From: Pedobacter nototheniae
GTDB taxonomy: Bacteria; Bacteroidota; Bacteroidia; Sphingobacteriales; Sphingobacteriaceae
Direction: 5' to 3'
Length of the DNA stretch: 64,000 nt
NCBI RefSeq assembly: GCF_004335085.1
Contig: NZ_RQRS01000002.1
Span: 186,001 to 250,000, forward strand
A program made the position numbers and the translations under genes. Shown piece by piece: positions 1 to 9,101 of the stretch. Under the pieces are notes generated by a model. It was given only the letters and a program-made list of their open reading frames with translations. It ran no database searches and had not been told where the DNA came from. Numbering within the stretch: the stretch's first letter is position 1; each line of letters begins with the position of its first letter.

Positions 1-1210
1 GTACCATCATAAGATACATTGCCACCTGTGTTTTTTACAATGTTTTCAATAATCTGTTTTACAGTATTATCGTTTGCAATGGTTTGAAAATTATTGATTA
101 CATCAGCAGGAACGTTGATTAAAGTAGTTTTTCCATCTTCTGCAGTATAAGTATAAGTCCCGTTTTTATTATCAACTAAAGTGGTAATTGTTTCGTGAGC
201 CTTTACAAGTTGATCGATGTTAATGGTTTGAGTTTTACCCGTGTTATCTACATAAGTAAAGTTTGTACCATCATAAGATACATTGCCACCTGTGTTTTTC
301 ACAATGTTCTCAATAATCTGTTTTACAGTATTATCGTTGGCAATTGCCTGAAAGTTATTAATTACATCAGCAGGAACGTTGATTAAAGTAGTTTTTCCAT
401 CTTCTGCAGTGTAAGTGTAAGTTCCGTTTTTATTATCAACTAAAGTGGTAATTGTTTCGTGGGCTTTTACAAGTTGATCGATGTTGATGGTTTGAGTTTT
501 ACCAGTGTTATCTACATAAGTAAAGTTTGCACCATCATAAGATACATTGCCACCTGTGTTTTTTACAATATTTTCAATAATCTGTTTTACAGTATTATCG
601 TTTGCAATGGTTTGAAAATTATTGATTACATCAGCAGGAACGTTGATTAAAGTAGTTTTTCCGTTTTCTGAAGTATAAGTGTAAGTTCCGTTTTTATTAT
701 CAACTAAAGTGGTAATTGTTTCGTGCGCCTTTACAAGTTGATCGATGTTGATGGTTTGAGTTTTACCTGTGTTATCTACATAAGTAAAGTTTGCACCATC
801 ATAAGATACATTGCCACCTGTGTTTTTTACAATGTTTTCAATAATCTGTTTTACAGTATTATCGTTGGCAATTGTTTGAAAATTATTGATTACATCAGCA
901 GGAACGTTGATTAAAGTAGTTTTTCCATCTTCTGCAGTATAAGTATAAGTTCCGTTTTTGTTATCAACTAAAGTGGTAATTGTTTCGTGAGCCTTTACAA
1001 GTTGATCGATGTTAATGGTTTGTGTTTTACCAGTGTTATCTACATAAGTAAAGTTTGCACCATCATAAGATACATTGCCTCCAGATGTTTTTACAATGTT
1101 CTCAATAATCTGTTTTACAGTATTATCGTTGGCAATGGTTTGAAAATTATTGATTACATCAGCAGGAACGTTAATTAAAGTAATTGTACCGTTTTCTGAA
1201 GTATATTTAT
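1..1210. repeat. 264-bp in-frame tandem repeat (88 codons), ~4.6 copies
   Basis: Copies begin at 1, 265, 529 and 793, with a more diverged one at 1057. Each begins with gtaccatcataag or gcaccatcataag. The period is exactly 264 bp, a multiple of three, and copies differ mostly at single bases. The array lies inside the leftward surface-protein gene and continues beyond the window. Confidence 0.95.
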
Positions 1211-1664
1211 AAGTTCCATTATTATTAACAAGTGTGGTTAAAGTTTCATTTTCTTTAACAACATTTTTTAAATTAATACTTACAGGATTATTGCTAGCAT
1301 CAAGATATGAAAGAATGTAAGTAGCTGGATTATATTTAATATTGGCTGCAGCGCCATCTCCAGCTCCGGCTAAAATCCATTTTGTACCATCATTATAATA
1401 GATACCAGGAACAACATCAGCAATGGTTTGGGTATTGTAAATCATCATACCTGCTACGTGTGCAGATAATGGAGAAGCATTTGTAGTTGATTTTAATGCT
1501 ACTCTTGAATATAATAATCCTTTACTAGAACTCTCCAGTTCCAAAATTGCATCTTTGTTCGGAAGGTTACCATTAGCAACCGTACCGTCTTTTACCTTTT
1601 GTTGTGCAGAAGCAGCAAAAGCGCTTAACATAATTGCTAAACTAAAGATAAGGTGTCTTTTCAT
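1..1664 (-). CDS. Repetitive exported surface protein, 5' part (runs off left edge)
   Basis: The reading frame stays open from the ATG at 1664 to the window edge, so only the N-terminal ~554 residues are seen. It starts with a signal peptide (MKRHLIFSLAIMLSAFAASA, then Q). Next comes a segment of the type found in Bacteroidota tail-fibre-like proteins: NKDAILELESSSKGLLYSR, then AGMMIYNTQT and GIYYNDGTKWILA. After a ~45-residue linker there are tandem 88-residue units, each with NVPADVINNFQTIANDNTV, IIENIVK, GGNVSYDGANFTYVDN and TITTLVDNKNGTYTYT. Unit-to-unit identity is very high, so the array probably varies in length by recombination. By analogy it is a secreted or cell-surface fibre, but the function is inferred only from architecture. 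The C-terminus, and thus any sorting or chaperone domain, is not visible. Confidence 0.85.
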   Translation of the reverse strand, partial: MKRHLIFSLAIMLSAFAASAQQKVKDGTVANGNLPNKDAILELESSSKGLLYSRVALKSTTNASPLSAHVAGMMIYNTQTIADVVPGIYYNDGTKWILAGAGDGAAANIKYNPATYILSYLDASNNPVSINLKNVVKENETLTTLVNNNGTYKYTSENGTITLINVPADVINNFQTIANDNTVKQIIENIVKTSGGNVSYDGANFTYVDNTGKTQTINIDQLVKAHETITTLVDNKNGTYTYTAEDGKTTLINVPADVINNFQTIANDNTVKQIIENIVKNTGGNVSYDGANFTYVDNTGKTQTINIDQLVKAHETITTLVDNKNGTYTYTSENGKTTLINVPADVINNFQTIANDNTVKQIIENIVKNTGGNVSYDGANFTYVDNTGKTQTINIDQLVKAHETITTLVDNKNGTYTYTAEDGKTTLINVPADVINNFQAIANDNTVKQIIENIVKNTGGNVSYDGTNFTYVDNTGKTQTINIDQLVKAHETITTLVDNKNGTYTYTAEDGKTTLINVPADVINNFQTIANDNTVKQIIENIVKNTGGNVSYDG

Positions 1665-2077
1665 AATAATTACTTAAAAATGTGAAATTATGTAGTTTTA
1701 GTTAGCCGACTACATACTTCACCCTAAAGACAAAAACCTATCCAATTGCTATTTTATCTCATTAAAACGAATAAGCGAGCATTCTGAAAAAAAACGAGAG
1801 GAAAAGTGAGGAAATTAATTCTCTATAAAATAAATAGCGATATTAATTGGGGAATTTTATACCCAATAATTTTAAATTAAAATTCAATTTCTACAATATT
1901 GACACAACTCCTGCCTTAATATAATCAGATATAGTGTTATAATGGATTATATTGAACCTTAAACATTTAGAAAAACCCTAAAAACAATATAGCCCTGTTT
2001 TTAGCAGGGCTATATATATAAAGAGTGGGGATTTAAAAATCCCGGAATTGAATTAATTTTACAGAATGTGTAATTTT
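1665..2077. other. Intergenic region, 413 bp
   Basis: No credible ORF is seen. The part nearest 1664 must hold the promoter of the leftward repeat-protein gene. The only clear structure is the hairpin at 1988-2014. The rest is plain AT-rich sequence. Confidence 0.6.
1988..2014 (-). terminator. Rho-independent terminator after the 63-aa protein gene
   Basis: A perfect 10-bp stem (tatagccctg / cagggctata) with a 7-nt loop is followed, in the leftward direction, by a T-rich run (TTGTTTTTAGGGTTTTT). It lies 63 bp past the stop at 2078. Confidence 0.8.
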
Positions 2078-2269
2078 TTACAACAACCCATATAAACCGT
2101 GTGCATAAGAACGCACAGATGCCGGTACTGAATTTCTTTTCTCTGATGATGGCCCTTTTACTTTATAGGCTTCAGGATGTAATTCTAATGGCTGGTTGCT
2201 TACTTCTTCTGTTGTACTTTGGTTGCTTAATAAAGCACTTTGTTCTACGTGTATTTCTAATGGTGCCAT
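2078..2269 (-). CDS. Small hypothetical protein, 63 aa
   Basis: I do not recognise this protein. The ATG at 2269 (MAPLEIHVEQS) is preferred over an upstream start at 2308 because the extra 13 residues look like untranslated sequence. The product is polar and has no signal peptide or membrane helix. It has a Pro/Ser-rich middle and a hydrophobic, Gly/Tyr/Leu-rich end (SYAHGLYGLL). It stands alone, with its own terminator at 1988-2014, which supports it being a real transcript. Short leader-plus-core peptides of this shape can be precursors of modified peptides, but no maturation enzyme is nearby, so that is only a guess. Confidence 0.5.
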   Translation of the reverse strand: MAPLEIHVEQSALLSNQSTTEEVSNQPLELHPEAYKVKGPSSEKRNSVPASVRSYAHGLYGLL

Positions 2270-2494
2270 GTTATATCTTTTTATACACTTATAACATATC
2301 CTGAACAATTTAGTTTGTAAAAAGAATTTATTTTTTTAAGTTTTATTCACACCTAAAATAGATGAACATTTTAGGCTGAATTTTATTGGGAGATAACTTG
2401 TAATTGACTAACTAAAACCACAGAAATACTAAAACCGTAGAAATTTATTTTCTCTACTTAATGCAGATACAAACCTGTGGTTTATAAAAGCAAA

Positions 2495-2525
2495 AAAGCC
2501 ATTTTGCATCATGCAAAATGGCTTT
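2495..2525 (-). terminator. Terminator of the DUF2911 gene
   Basis: 15-bp complementary arms (aaagccattttgcat / atgcaaaatggcttt) are separated by a single base. Leftward, they are followed by TTTTGCTTTTATAA. The hairpin lies 22 bp past the stop at 2547. Confidence 0.85.
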
Positions 2526-2546
2526 AATATGTTTCTATAATTTGTT

Positions 2547-3065
2547 TTATTTTATAGATACTGGTACAGAAATCATATCCCAATCTAATGAGAAACCACT
2601 ATTAGTAATTTTATAAACTAAGCGCTCTTGAGTTGCTTTTAATGCTTTTGTTTTAACATTAACCCTTAACTGGTCTTTTGATTCCTCATATTTATAAGCA
2701 CCCCATTGTTTTGGTTCCTTGTTAAAAATAGCTACCCATGGTCCGCTCTCTTTAGGAATTAGAAAGAAACTGTATTTACCAGCTGGTAAAACTTTCCCTT
2801 CTACTTTAATATCTTTATCGGTTTCAAAAGTTGTTGCTTCGTTTGCACCAGCACGCCATACTTTATCAAAAGCTTCTAAACCACCCCAAATTTTACGTCC
2901 TTTAACAGCAGGGCTGCTATAGTTTATAGTAATGGTTGCTCCTTTTACTTTGCCTGTTGCTGTAGCCGCCGGACTTGGTTTTGGTTGGGTATCTTGTGCA
3001 ATGGCACTTGCTGAAATTGTTACTGCTGCAAAAAACAGTGCAACTGATTTAATGATCATTTTCAT
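2547..3065 (-). CDS. DUF2911 family exported protein
   Basis: 172 aa. An N-terminal signal peptide (about residues 1-23, ending SASAIAQ) is followed by a short Pro/Thr-rich linker and a single DUF2911 domain. Family hallmarks visible are [47 protein letters not shown] and [16 protein letters not shown]. The length is normal for the family, which is common in Bacteroidota and has no established function. It is the last gene of the leftward PIG-L/symporter set, 36 bp after the symporter stop, and ends at a strong terminator. The role is unknown; the predicted location is the periplasm. Confidence 0.85.
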   Translation of the reverse strand: MKMIIKSVALFFAAVTISASAIAQDTQPKPSPAATATGKVKGATITINYSSPAVKGRKIWGGLEAFDKVWRAGANEATTFETDKDIKVEGKVLPAGKYSFFLIPKESGPWVAIFNKEPKQWGAYKYEESKDQLRVNVKTKALKATQERLVYKITNSGFSLDWDMISVPVSIK

Positions 3066-3101
3066 AGTATTATATTCTTTTGTTTTTGTTGTATTTTGAT
3101 T

Positions 3102-4793
3102 TTACGAATTTAAGGCTTTAGGTCGATAAAACAATAAACCCACGATGCAAAAAAAGACTACACCAAATGCACCAATGATGTTTAGCCAGAGAAAGGAAAC
3201 CACATCGAATTTATAAACTGCTATTACACTTACCTCAGCAAGTATAGCTGCGATAAACACTAAAGAGCCATTGATTTTTTTGAAGTAGAACGCAACAAGA
3301 AAAATACCCAGTATAGGTCCATAAAAAAGAGAACCTAAAACATTTACAGCTTCAATTAAAGAACCCATTTGTGTTGCAAACATAGCTACAGCGATAGAAA
3401 ATAAACCCCAGGCTAATGTGTGCAACCTGCTGTAAGCAAGTTCTTGAGCATCATCGGGTTTCTTTTTACTAAAAATTAAATGCACATCTTTTAATGATGA
3501 TGAGGCAAGTGAATTTAAGGCTGCAGAAATAGAACCCCATGATGCCAGAAAGATAACCGCAAACAGCAGCCCAATCATACCAACGGGAAGTGTGCTTTTA
3601 ACAAAGTATAAAAATATGTAATTGGTATCTGTTCGCTCTGCATTATAATTGGTTTTATTAATGGCTTCTTCTACTTTGGTATGCAAATCTTTAATTTGCT
3701 TTTGGGTAGTTTTAAATTCTGCTATCGAAGTATTTAAATGTGGATTACCCGTTTTACGCTCCGCTAGGATTTGCTTGGATTGTGCTCCAAATTTATGTTG
3801 CAATAAGTTATGTTCCTTTTCAAGGTTGGCGGCTACCGATGGATTATTCGTTTTTAAATACTGGTAAGAGTGTTCATTAAAATAAATAGGTGCAGGTTTT
3901 AGTGCGAAGAAGGCAAAAAGTAAAGCACCAATTAAAAGTATGGCAAACTGCATCGGTATTTTAACCAATCCGTTTAACAATAAACCCATTCTACCTGTTG
4001 TGGTATCTTTGGCACTTATATATCGGCCTACCTGGCTTTGATCGGTACCAAAGTAAGACAGTGCAAGAAAAAACCCACCAAAAATGCCACTCCAGATGTT
4101 GTATTTATCCTTCCAATCAAAATCTGTAGTAATTACATTTAGCTTACCAGATTTACCTGCAAGATAAAGTGCATCGCTAAAGCTGGCACCATTTGGCATG
4201 TTTTGCACCAACAGATATGCTGCAAAAGCCATTGTACCTAAAATAATTAGAAACTGTAGTTTTTGGGTATGTGCTACCGCTTTTGCGCCTCCAATATAGG
4301 TGTAGATTAATAATATACCACCCGTTAAAATATTGGTTAAATAAATATTCCAGTTTAAAACGCTTGATAGAATAATACTAGGTGCATAAATACTTATTCC
4401 TGTTGATAAACCCCTTGAAAGTAGAAACAAAAAGGATGTTAAAACCCTCGTTTTACGATCAAAACGTTGCTCCAGATACTCATAAGCGGTATAAACATTT
4501 AAACGCTGAAAAATTGGAATGAAGGTGATGGAAATAACAATCATTGCCAAGGGCAAACCAAAGTAGTATTGCACAAAACGCATTCCATCGGTATAAGCCT
4601 GGCCTGGGGCAGATAGAAAGGTAATGGCACTGGCCTGTGTAGCCATAATGCCCAACAATACAATATACCAAGGCATTTTATTATCTGCTTTAAGGTATGA
4701 TTCATTGCTTTTTTGCCCACGACCGATAAAGATTCCGTAAGCAACAACGGCTACTAATGTAAAAACAAGAACAATCCAATCTATATTGCTCAT
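3102..4793 (-). CDS. Sodium:solute symporter (SSS family)
   Basis: 563 aa with about 13-14 hydrophobic segments. The first lies at residues 5-23 (WIVLVFTLVAVVAYGIFIG), followed by the family motif NESYLKADNKMPWY and GIMATQASAITFLSAPGQAY. LSYFGTDQSQVGRYISAKD and ASWGSISAALNSLASSSLKD are further SSS signatures. A hydrophilic, Lys-rich loop at about residues 300-390 is typical of the larger Bacteroidota members. It should carry out Na+-coupled uptake of a small solute across the inner membrane. The substrate cannot be read from sequence, but linkage to a PIG-L deacetylase suggests an amino sugar or glycoconjugate. Its ATG overlaps the TGA of the upstream 34-aa ORF (ATGA), indicating translational coupling. 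Confidence 0.9.
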   Translation of the reverse strand: MSNIDWIVLVFTLVAVVAYGIFIGRGQKSNESYLKADNKMPWYIVLLGIMATQASAITFLSAPGQAYTDGMRFVQYYFGLPLAMIVISITFIPIFQRLNVYTAYEYLEQRFDRKTRVLTSFLFLLSRGLSTGISIYAPSIILSSVLNWNIYLTNILTGGILLIYTYIGGAKAVAHTQKLQFLIILGTMAFAAYLLVQNMPNGASFSDALYLAGKSGKLNVITTDFDWKDKYNIWSGIFGGFFLALSYFGTDQSQVGRYISAKDTTTGRMGLLLNGLVKIPMQFAILLIGALLFAFFALKPAPIYFNEHSYQYLKTNNPSVAANLEKEHNLLQHKFGAQSKQILAERKTGNPHLNTSIAEFKTTQKQIKDLHTKVEEAINKTNYNAERTDTNYIFLYFVKSTLPVGMIGLLFAVIFLASWGSISAALNSLASSSLKDVHLIFSKKKPDDAQELAYSRLHTLAWGLFSIAVAMFATQMGSLIEAVNVLGSLFYGPILGIFLVAFYFKKINGSLVFIAAILAEVSVIAVYKFDVVSFLWLNIIGAFGVVFFCIVGLLFYRPKALNS

Positions 4794-4894
4794 GCCCAGT
4801 ATTTAGTAAAAAAGTAATAAAATATAATTTGTGCCACCAGTACTAATGCGAGTAGAATGTACCAGGTATTCCAATTTTTAAGGGCATTTTTCAT
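4790..4894 (-). CDS. 34-aa single-pass membrane peptide
   Basis: MKNALKNWNTWYILLALVLV and onward: a short basic N-terminus, one hydrophobic helix (about residues 11-29) and an aromatic C-terminus (YYFFTKYWA). It lies one base after the TAA of the PIG-L gene (TAAGATG), and its own TGA overlaps the symporter ATG. This tight packing supports a real gene. It may be an accessory subunit or stabiliser of the symporter, by analogy with other small transporter-associated peptides. No family is recognised. Confidence 0.65.
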   Translation of the reverse strand: MKNALKNWNTWYILLALVLVAQIIFYYFFTKYWA

Positions 4895-4895
4895 C

Positions 4896-7367
4896 TTATT
4901 TACTGGCAGATAAAAAGTTAAAAAATAATCTTGCAGCACCAATATTGCCTGCTGGCAACTGCCTAAAAAATGCAAGTGGCGTATATATAAAATTGCCTTT
5001 TCCATATTTTGCATAAAGCGTAGATCCCTGCAAAGGTTCCTCTCCGGTATCGTGCATTTCAAACAATGGTTCATACTGTTTATCCCATCTATCAGGAAAA
5101 TAGGCGCCACGTTCTTGTACCCAACCTTTAAAATCATCCTGTGTAATTTTATTCGGATAATTTAAAAGGCGATGTTCAGGTTTTAAAAATGTAACAACTG
5201 CATTTTCCTCCGTAACCCTTTTATTGCTTAAAGAGAATGGATAAATACCGAAGTCCTCTATCGCCATGTCTTGCTGGGTATTGTACTGCATAACCAGCGT
5301 ACCCCCATTTTTAACATAGTTTTTTAACTGTGGCAACCAATTCACAATCTGCTTTTCTGCATTAATAACCCTTACTCCGGTTACAATGGCATCGTACGAA
5401 GATAATTTTGCAGCATCAAAAATATCTACTGCTTTTAACACATCAACCTGAATACCTGATTGCCTTAAAAAAGTTGGAATAAAATCTCCTGCTCCTTCTA
5501 TATAACCTATTTTTTTTGCCGTAACCTTTATATCGCCCTTTAAAACCAAAGTACTGGCTGGCATAAAATATTGTAAAGTTGGCAAATGAGGGTATTGAAT
5601 AAGTTGCTGATTTTTGTTGTACACAACATTTTCTGCTGTATAACTGGCATCTAGCTTAACTTGATTGTTATTTAATTTATCCAAATCGGCTTTTTTAATT
5701 GTGAAGCTTAACATTTGCTCCTTACCATTTAAAGTAATGCCCGTTAGTGTTGTTAATACCTGGTTTCCCGATTTCAGCGCCACGGTACCGTTCTTAAATT
5801 CGCGATTGGTGTTTGCTTTAAAATCTAAATCTAATACTAAATCGCCATCGGTTTTTGCCAGATAAACGGATTGATTAAATTTTAGCTCCAGTGCTGGCAC
5901 AATGCGTAGTGGCTCTACTACATCGCCTTTTACAGGATCTAATTTCTTATAGGATAATGGTAGGAAAACGTTAAGATTTTCTGCTCCTATTTTCAACTTC
6001 ACTTTTACATTTAATGGCGATTCAGCCTCAGGCATACCAATTAAGGTATCATTAGTTACACTAAAAGTTGCCGCATTTTTTGCAGGTTTTGCCAACCAGT
6101 ATGGTTCAGTTAATGCTGCATCTTTTGGAATTTCAATTTTATGGTTTATCGTAATTAGCGAATCGTTTGATAAAGCACGATTAAGTTTTTCGGTATTTTG
6201 CAACCAGCTAATTTCTTCAACCGAAACGGGCATTTTCGATCTTGCAATTAGGTTCAGTTTAAATCCGTATTGATCGCCCGCCACAGCTGTTGGGCTATTT
6301 GTTACTGCCTCGCCCATAAAACCACTACAATGTAAAATCAATTGATCTAAAGCCTGCAATTTATCACTGCGCAGTGCTTTATCTTTAATTGCACCTATCT
6401 TTTTACGGAGATCAATTAACTCTGGAAGAATTAAATCAGGCGCCTTAAAATCAAATTTCTTAATAATTAAATTTAGCGCATCATCTATATTTTTATAACC
6501 TATTGTACCAAAGGTTTTATTCAGTCCATCAAATACATTTAATTTTGTACGATCTCCCGCAACATGTGTAAAATATTCTGTACGGATACCTGCAACAGAT
6601 TGCGTGCCGGCACCCTGGCTTTTGTGCAAGCTTCTACTAATGCCAGCCAATTCTCCATAACCCATACCGAGTTGCGGATCATATTGCCCGGCAGTAATTT
6701 TAAGCTGATCTTCTGCAGTTGTATTTACACTTCCAAACCTAAAAGTATTCCACAGTAAACGCTTTGGTTGCCAAACACTAACATATTTCAACTGGTTTGG
6801 AAATTGATTTGGATCTGCCGCAGCTTTAAAAGCTTTTTCGGCAACAACGGCAGAAGCCGCATGCTGTCCGTGCCCCGCCGCAGCCGTAGGTGGAAAACGG
6901 CAAATAATTACATCAGGTCTAAATTTACGAATCACCCAAACCACATCCGCCGTAAGACTATCGGCATCCCATTGTTTAAAAGTATCGTTTGTATTTTTAG
7001 AGAAACCAAAATCTATTGCACGCGTAAAAAACTGTTGTGCTCCATCCAACTTTCTGGCTTCCAAAAGCTCGTGTGTTCTAATTAACCCTAAAGCAGCACC
7101 CTGCTCATTGCCTATTAAATTTTGTCCGCCATCACCTCTTGTTAAAGAAAGATAAGCGGTTTCAACATGCTGTTCATTAACAAAATAAGATAAAAGCCCT
7201 GTATTTTCATCATCCGGGTGTGCCGCCAGATACAGCACCTTTGGCAAGTGTTGTAAGGTTTTAAGTTCTCTATAAATATCTGATGATTTTGCAGGGCGAA
7301 CTTGCTGAGCCCGGCAAAATACCACGTTCAAAAGCAATAATGATATTGCAATCAGGTTTCTAAACAT
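4896..7367 (-). CDS. PIG-L family deacetylase with C-terminal glutamine-amidotransferase-like domain
   Basis: 823 aa from the ATG at 7367 (MFRNLIAISL). An alternative GTG at 7385 adds only six residues before the signal peptide. The signal peptide covers residues 1-21. The PIG-L/LmbE domain follows, with the zinc-binding motif AAHPDDE (His50, Asp52, Asp53), then TRGDGGQN and later RFPPTAAAGHGQHAAS with further metal and catalytic histidines. Central Ig-like beta-rich regions span about residues 370-590. The C-terminal ~200 residues have a class I GATase-like fold (YDAIVTGVRVIN, GGTLVMQYNTQQD). The family removes N-acetyl groups from sugars or related substrates; here it would act in the periplasm. 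It heads an operon with a membrane peptide, a symporter and DUF2911. The true substrate is unknown. Confidence 0.88.
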   Translation of the reverse strand: MFRNLIAISLLLLNVVFCRAQQVRPAKSSDIYRELKTLQHLPKVLYLAAHPDDENTGLLSYFVNEQHVETAYLSLTRGDGGQNLIGNEQGAALGLIRTHELLEARKLDGAQQFFTRAIDFGFSKNTNDTFKQWDADSLTADVVWVIRKFRPDVIICRFPPTAAAGHGQHAASAVVAEKAFKAAADPNQFPNQLKYVSVWQPKRLLWNTFRFGSVNTTAEDQLKITAGQYDPQLGMGYGELAGISRSLHKSQGAGTQSVAGIRTEYFTHVAGDRTKLNVFDGLNKTFGTIGYKNIDDALNLIIKKFDFKAPDLILPELIDLRKKIGAIKDKALRSDKLQALDQLILHCSGFMGEAVTNSPTAVAGDQYGFKLNLIARSKMPVSVEEISWLQNTEKLNRALSNDSLITINHKIEIPKDAALTEPYWLAKPAKNAATFSVTNDTLIGMPEAESPLNVKVKLKIGAENLNVFLPLSYKKLDPVKGDVVEPLRIVPALELKFNQSVYLAKTDGDLVLDLDFKANTNREFKNGTVALKSGNQVLTTLTGITLNGKEQMLSFTIKKADLDKLNNNQVKLDASYTAENVVYNKNQQLIQYPHLPTLQYFMPASTLVLKGDIKVTAKKIGYIEGAGDFIPTFLRQSGIQVDVLKAVDIFDAAKLSSYDAIVTGVRVINAEKQIVNWLPQLKNYVKNGGTLVMQYNTQQDMAIEDFGIYPFSLSNKRVTEENAVVTFLKPEHRLLNYPNKITQDDFKGWVQERGAYFPDRWDKQYEPLFEMHDTGEEPLQGSTLYAKYGKGNFIYTPLAFFRQLPAGNIGAARLFFNFLSASK

Positions 7368-7498
7368 AAAATTTGTTTTGTGCACCCAAATATGCTCAAT
7401 TTGCTTTTATTCTGCATCTTTCGAAACGAAAAAGGTACAGAAAGCTTAATTTAAAATTATATAACCATCATCACTGGGCTTACCTTGTTTGCCTAAAA

Positions 7499-7981
7499 GG
7501 ATATAATTATAGTTTCAAAGCATATGTTCTATCGCTAAAAGCATGTCTCGCATACCTCCGAGCATATGTTCTATCGCCAAAAGCATATCTCGAATACCTC
7601 CGAGCATATGTTCTATCGCCAAAAGCATATCTCGCATACCTCAGAGCATATGTTCTATCGCTAAAAGCATGTCTCGAGTACCTCTGAGCATATGTTCTAT
7701 CGCCAAAAGCATATCTCGAGTACCTCCGAGCATATGTTCTATCGCTAAAAGCATGTCTCGCATACCTCTGAGCATATGTTCTATCGCCAAAAGCATATCT
7801 CGCATACCTCCGAGCATATGTTCTATCGCTAAAAGCATATCTCGCATACCTCCGAGCATATGTTCTATCGCTAAAAGCATGTCTCGCATACCTCCGAGCA
7901 TATGTTCTATCGCTAAAAGCATGTCTCGCATACCTCTGAGCATATAATTATATCCTCAAAGCAAATAATTATTCTTTCAAT
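7499..7981. repeat. Minisatellite with a 42-bp unit (two diverged 21-bp halves)
   Basis: From 7520 to 7939 there are ten complete 42-bp units starting gcatatgttctatcg. They differ by a few transitions (gcc/gct, catatc/catgtc, cgcata/cgagta, tccga/tctga). Each unit is itself two 21-mers that both start gcatat. More diverged 21-mers extend the array on both sides (7499-7519, 7940-7960, 7961-7981). Because 21 is a multiple of three, frames stay open on both strands (14-residue repeats such as SICSIAKSISRIPP and LAIEHMLGGMRDML). This is expected of any such repeat and is not evidence of coding. The array lies upstream of the PIG-L operon and just past the stop of the M20 gene. Confidence 0.95.
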
Positions 7982-7989
7982 TAAGGAGA

Positions 7990-9099
7990 TTATCCCTTTG
8001 GTGCAAAAATGGATTCGAGAAGTTTAATGTAAATACTAATCCCTTCTTCAATTTCTTCTATCAAAATAAACTCATCCGCTGTATGTGATCTGGCAGAATC
8101 TCCAGGTCCCATTTTTATCGAAGGCATATCAAGCCAGCCTTGATCTGAACTGGTTGGAGAAAGGTATGTTTTTCTGCCTAGCGATAAACCGCTAACCACC
8201 ATAGGATGCAGAATATCAATATTGGAAGGGTTCAAAATATTTGGTCTTACGTTAAAATTGCTTATGGTATGGTTAATAATTACATTTTGAATTTCTCTTG
8301 GGGTGTAGTTATGATCGAAACGAATATCAACGGTAAAAGTGCATTCGCCCGGTACAATATTGTGCTGCAAGCCTGCATTAATTTGGGTAACAGCCATTTT
8401 AACAGGGTTTGGTAAGCCATCTTCTATCGGAAATTGATAGGTAGAAAACCACTGAATATCTTTTATGGCTTTGTAAATGGCGTTATCTCCCTCCTCTCTG
8501 GCGGCGTGCCCAGAGCGCCCGTGCGAAATACAATCTAAAACCATTGATCCTTTCTCGGCAATAGCCATATGCATTCCTGTTGGTTCGCCAACAATAGCAA
8601 AAGAAATAGGTTTTAACTGATTCAATATGCTTCTAATTCCATATTCCCCTGATGTTTCTTCTTCTCCAGTGGCAGCCAAACATAAGTTAAAAGGAAGATC
8701 AGCTTGATCATGAAAATACAAAAAGGCACCCATTAGGGCAACCAACGATGCGCCTGCATCATTACTGCCCAAGCCGTAAATTTTTTCATGCTTTACAAGT
8801 GGGTTAAATGGATCAATTGTATACTGCTCATTCGGCTTCACTGTATCATGATGCGAGTTTAGTAAAATTGTAGGTTTGGTAGCGTCGAAATATTTATTGT
8901 AACACCACACATTATTATGCCTTCGCAGGGTATTTATATCATGGCTGTTAAGAAAGTTTTCAATTTCATTAGCCGTTCCATTCTCCGCTCCACTAAAAGA
9001 TGGTATCGAAATTAGCTTTTTTAACAAGCTGATACTTTGGTTATAAATTTGGTTTAAATCAGGGCAATCAAGCGTTTGCTTATCAAAGTAACTATTCAT
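7990..9099 (-). CDS. M20 family metallo-hydrolase (ArgE/DapE-type deacylase)
   Basis: 369 aa from the ATG at 9099, chosen over a TTG at 9108. The fold and metal motifs of M20 are all present: LLNSHHDTVKP (metal His and Asp), YGLGSNDAGASLVAL (bridging Asp), ATGEEETSGEYG (catalytic Glu pair), GEPTGM, and HTADEF near the C-terminus. The dimerisation domain is in the middle (HGRSGHAAREEGDNAI). Family members remove an acyl group from acetylornithine or succinylated amino acids in the cytoplasm. Here the gene follows, after 2 bp, a GNAT of the arginine-operon type, so acyl-ornithine deacylation is the best guess. The rest of the arg genes are not in the window, so no gene symbol is assigned. Confidence 0.85.
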   Translation of the reverse strand: MNSYFDKQTLDCPDLNQIYNQSISLLKKLISIPSFSGAENGTANEIENFLNSHDINTLRRHNNVWCYNKYFDATKPTILLNSHHDTVKPNEQYTIDPFNPLVKHEKIYGLGSNDAGASLVALMGAFLYFHDQADLPFNLCLAATGEEETSGEYGIRSILNQLKPISFAIVGEPTGMHMAIAEKGSMVLDCISHGRSGHAAREEGDNAIYKAIKDIQWFSTYQFPIEDGLPNPVKMAVTQINAGLQHNIVPGECTFTVDIRFDHNYTPREIQNVIINHTISNFNVRPNILNPSNIDILHPMVVSGLSLGRKTYLSPTSSDQGWLDMPSIKMGPGDSARSHTADEFILIEEIEEGISIYIKLLESIFAPKG

Positions 9100-9101
9100 A
9101 A

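Noticed and set aside
195-1178. Four 63-codon rightward ORFs at 264-bp spacing
   Set aside because: They are antisense shadows of the leftward repeat protein.
4480-5137. Alternative leftward ORFs inside the symporter and PIG-L genes
   Set aside because: They overlap strongly supported genes in other frames. Only the 34-residue segment between the two genes has independent support.
7543-7947. Long ORFs with 14-residue repeats on both strands of the minisatellite
   Set aside because: A 42-bp period keeps all stop-free frames open by arithmetic. There is no start context, and both strands are equally open, so coding is not supported.
7498-7956. 13-bp inverted ends (aggatataattat / ataattatatcct) around the minisatellite as transposon ends
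   Set aside because: Both are diverged copies of the same 21-bp unit with a palindromic AT core, so the inverted match is explained by the repeat itself.
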